Origin: an uncultured Spartobacteria bacterium
GTDB taxonomy: Bacteria; Verrucomicrobiota; Verrucomicrobiia; Chthoniobacterales; JAATET01
Assembly (NCBI GenBank): GCA_937901895.1
Contig: CALGTD010000170.1
Coordinates: forward strand, 1 to 7,591
DNA: 7,591 nucleotides
Reading direction: 5' to 3'
The notes below the pieces were generated by a model. That model saw only the letters and a list, made by a program, of their open reading frames with translations. It made no database searches and had not been told where the DNA came from. Position numbers and translations under genes: made by a program. Position 1 is the first letter of the stretch; each line of letters starts with the position of its first letter. Below, piece after piece: positions 5,432-7,591 of this stretch.

Positions 5432-7591
5432 CTTCGTAGGCCGACAGGCCGGAGATCTCTCTTCCGGCGGCGCGTTTCTTGAGCAGGGGCACGAGGTCTT
5501 CCATCAGGGCGAGTTCGGCGACGCGGCGGGCTTTCCAGTTGAGGCCGAGCGGCTCCATGAGCTCGGTGAGTTGCTCGCCGTCGAAGACGAGGCGCTGGAG
5601 AATGGTGTCCACGAAGGTCTGGAGGCGCTCGACGGGGAGGCCGTGTTTTTCCGCGACGCGGGCGAGCGCGGCGGCGTGGAAATTTTCCCGGAAGCGCTGG
5701 TAGCCGGCGGTGATCTCGGCCTTGTCGAGGCCCTGGCCGGGGTGGAGCTCGTTGACGTAGGCGGTGATGATCTCGCGTTCGTCGATGAACTTCGCGTCGG
5801 CCTGGATGAGGCCGATGAGCTGCTCGCGCGTCATGGTGCGCGGGCCGGGCGCCTGCTGCGAATAGCGGGCGAGCAGGCCCATGATGTAATCGTAATCGAT
5901 CTCGGCGGAGGCGAAGAGGACGAACTCGAAATCGAGGGTCTCGACGACGGGCGGCGGAGGCGTGTCGCCTTTTTTGTCCTGCAGCTTTTTCAGCTCGTGC
6001 GCGGTGGAGAGGTAAACGCCGCGGTAGGCGTTGAGGGTGTCGGGCGGCAGGACTTCGTTGATCGCGGCGCGCTCCTCTTCGGGCAGGTCGATGTATTGGT
6101 CGAGCTGGGTCTTGAGGCGCTGGACCTCCTTGAAGGATTTGACGAACTGGGCGCGGGCCTCGTCGCCCCGCAGGGCGGGCACGGACTCGGGAGCGGGCGG
6201 CAGGCCCTGCGATTCGAGGAAGGTGTTGAGGTCGGCGACGGCGTCCTTGAGTTTCTTGGCGACCTCCCTGGCGGGCTCGACGAGCCAGATCTTGCGGGCG
6301 TCGGTGCCACCGCCGAGACCGGAGAACAGATTGATCGCTTCATCGACGGCCTCGCGCTGGGCACGGAAGTCGAGGATGTGGCCGTGCGGCTTGGTGTCGT
6401 TGAGGACGCGGTTGGTGCGCGAGAAGGCCTGGATGAGACCGTGGTATTTCAGGTTCTTGTCGACGTAGAGCGTGTTGAGGAACTTCGAGTCGAAGCCGGT
6501 GAGGAGCATGTCCACGACGATGGTGACATCGATCTTATGAGCGTGCTTCGCGTTGGGGTAGGCCTTGCGCAGATCCTCGTCGGAGAACTTCTGGTCTTTG
6601 ATGCGCTGCTGGACGTCCTGGTAGTAGAGGTCGAACTCGGAGACGGAGTGATGGGTGCCGTAGCGGGCGTTGTAGGCCTCGATGATGGCGATGAGGGCGG
6701 CCTTTTTCCTCTCGGGCTCCTTGGCGTTGTCCTCCTGCTCCTGCTGGAGATCCTCGGCGAGCTGGGCGATGTCCTTCCGCTCCTCCGGCGTCTGGGCGAG
6801 CTGGGCGGGCGGGGAGAAGACGCAGGCGATCTTGAGCGGGACGAAATCGGGATCGGCGGCGAGGCGCTCGGCCTGGATTTCTTCGAAGAGCGCGTGGTAG
6901 GCGATGGCGTCGTCGATGGAGGCGGTGGCAAAGAGGGCGTTGAAGCGGCGCGAAGCGGTGACGGCGTCGTGGGTGGCGAGGATTTTTTCGACGATCTTCC
7001 GTTTGCGGACATCCTCGGTGATCCTGGCGGCGTCCTCCCCCTCGGGCGCGTAGTAGTCGACGTGGAATTTGAGGACGTTCCGGTCGTCGATGGCGTGGGT
7101 GATGGTGTATTTGTGCAGCTCGTGCGGAAAGACGTCGGCGGTGGTGAGCAGCATCTTGGTCTCGCCGACGACGCGGGCCTGGGTGGCGTTCTGCTCGAAG
7201 ATGGGCGTCCCGGTGAAGCCGAAGAGCTGGGAGTTCGGGAAGAATTTTTTGATGGTCTCGTGGCTCTCGCCGAACTGGGAGCGGTGGCACTCGTCGAAGA
7301 TGATGACGACGCGCTTGTCGCGGAGCGGTTCGAGGAGTTCGCTGTAGGTCTCGCGGCCCTGCTGCTCGCGCTGGCGGTTGCGCCTGCTGTTCTCGTCGAG
7401 CGCGAGGCCGAGCTTCTGGATGGTGGTGACGATGACCTTGTCGGCCTTGTCGTCGGAGAGCAGACGGCGGACGAGCGAGGCGGTGTTGGTGTTGGCCTCG
7501 ACGCAGCCTTCCTGGAAGCGGTTGAACTCCTCGCGCGTCTGGCGATCGAGATCCTTGCGGTCCACGACGAAGAGGCACTTGTCGATGGCGG
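5427..7591 (-). CDS. hsdR: Type I restriction endonuclease subunit HsdR (N-terminus outside the window)
   Basis: HsdR is the ATP-dependent translocase and nuclease of the type I complex. The frame is open to the right edge and continues upstream of the GTG at 7565 as AIDKCLFV, so that GTG is not the start; the PD-(D/E)XK nuclease and Walker A segments lie outside. Counting from the GTG codon as 1, the helicase motifs run in order. The VDRKDLDRQT block spans the window-visible start, DECHRS (Walker B) is at 91-96, FTGTP (motif III) at 117-121, VVDMLLTGFDS (motif V) at 350-360, and QAFSRTNR (motif VI) at 379-386. A charged linker rich in E, Q and K lies at about 258-292. The C-terminal region (about 540-712) matches the helical HsdR tail that docks on the methylase. 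There is no frameshift or internal stop, so the visible part looks functional. It is the first gene seen in this operon, followed directly by hsdS. Confidence 0.95.
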   Translation of the reverse strand, partial: AIDKCLFVVDRKDLDRQTREEFNRFQEGCVEANTNTASLVRRLLSDDKADKVIVTTIQKLGLALDENSRRNRQREQQGRETYSELLEPLRDKRVVIIFDECHRSQFGESHETIKKFFPNSQLFGFTGTPIFEQNATQARVVGETKMLLTTADVFPHELHKYTITHAIDDRNVLKFHVDYYAPEGEDAARITEDVRKRKIVEKILATHDAVTASRRFNALFATASIDDAIAYHALFEEIQAERLAADPDFVPLKIACVFSPPAQLAQTPEERKDIAQLAEDLQQEQEDNAKEPERKKAALIAIIEAYNARYGTHHSVSEFDLYYQDVQQRIKDQKFSDEDLRKAYPNAKHAHKIDVTIVVDMLLTGFDSKFLNTLYVDKNLKYHGLIQAFSRTNRVLNDTKPHGHILDFRAQREAVDEAINLFSGLGGGTDARKIWLVEPAREVAKKLKDAVADLNTFLESQGLPPAPESVPALRGDEARAQFVKSFKEVQRLKTQLDQYIDLPEEERAAINEVLPPDTLNAYRGVYLSTAHELKKLQDKKGDTPPPPVVETLDFEFVLFASAEIDYDYIMGLLARYSQQAPGPRTMTREQLIGLIQADAKFIDEREIITAYVNELHPGQGLDKAEITAGYQRFRENFHAAALARVAEKHGLPVERLQTFVDTILQRLVFDGEQLTELMEPLGLNWKARRVAELALMEDLVPLLKKRAAGREISGLSAYEV

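Noticed and set aside
6535..7578. Minus-strand open frame of 347 codons inside hsdR
   Set aside because: It is an out-of-frame shadow, extremely rich in Arg, Pro and His, whereas the hsdR frame carries ordered helicase motifs.
1..7591. Transposase, integrase, attachment sites, tRNA or CRISPR array
   Set aside because: No such coding motifs, repeat-spacer pattern or tRNA-like sequence was seen on either strand.

Overview
The window is a compact defence locus. Every supported gene lies on the minus strand, so transcription runs from high to low coordinates. It is a type I restriction-modification (R-M) operon with both ends cut by the window. At the right is hsdR (5427-7591, N-terminus missing), then hsdS (4006-5286). 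At the far left are the first 40 codons of hsdM (1-121). About 3.9 kb of other genes separate hsdS from hsdM, which would normally be neighbours.

Reading in transcription order, the cargo is as follows. First comes a two-gene cassette I read as a type II Thoeris system: thsA (3132-3983, two membrane helices plus a macro domain) and thsB (2560-3129, a TIR-like NAD+-consuming sensor). Next is a short degenerate junction (2397-2559) that appears to hold the start of a second hsdM and the tail of a second hsdS. Then come an unrecognised 157-residue gene (1923-2396), a DUF1828/DUF1829-type protein overlapping it by 4 bp (1141-1926), and a RhuM-family protein (130-1134) placed 8 nt before hsdM. Gaps are 22 nt or less everywhere except the 163-nt scar and the roughly 140-nt hsdR-hsdS spacer. 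There is no visible terminator, so one long polycistronic unit is plausible.

Base composition splits the locus. The R-M genes, rhuM and the DUF1828 gene are GC-rich (a sampled hsdR line is 62% GC). The Thoeris pair is clearly AT-richer (sampled lines 33-48% GC) and thsB has a strong Shine-Dalgarno, so the pair looks separately acquired. The host is a GC-rich bacterium. The degenerate 7-bp spacer repeat (TTTCTCA/CTTCACA) at the hsdR-hsdS junction recalls spacers I associate with Verrucomicrobiota (Opitutales), but that is a weak inference.

Functionally the locus layers restriction of unmodified DNA (HsdRMS) with TIR-signalled, membrane-acting abortive defence (ThsB to ThsA). It also carries a RhuM protein and a two-gene module of unknown role. 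The most interesting structural signal is the hsdM-head/hsdS-tail scar between thsB and the 157-residue gene. It suggests that a whole hsdM-hsdS pair was once there and was deleted, and that this operon is a site of repeated gene exchange.
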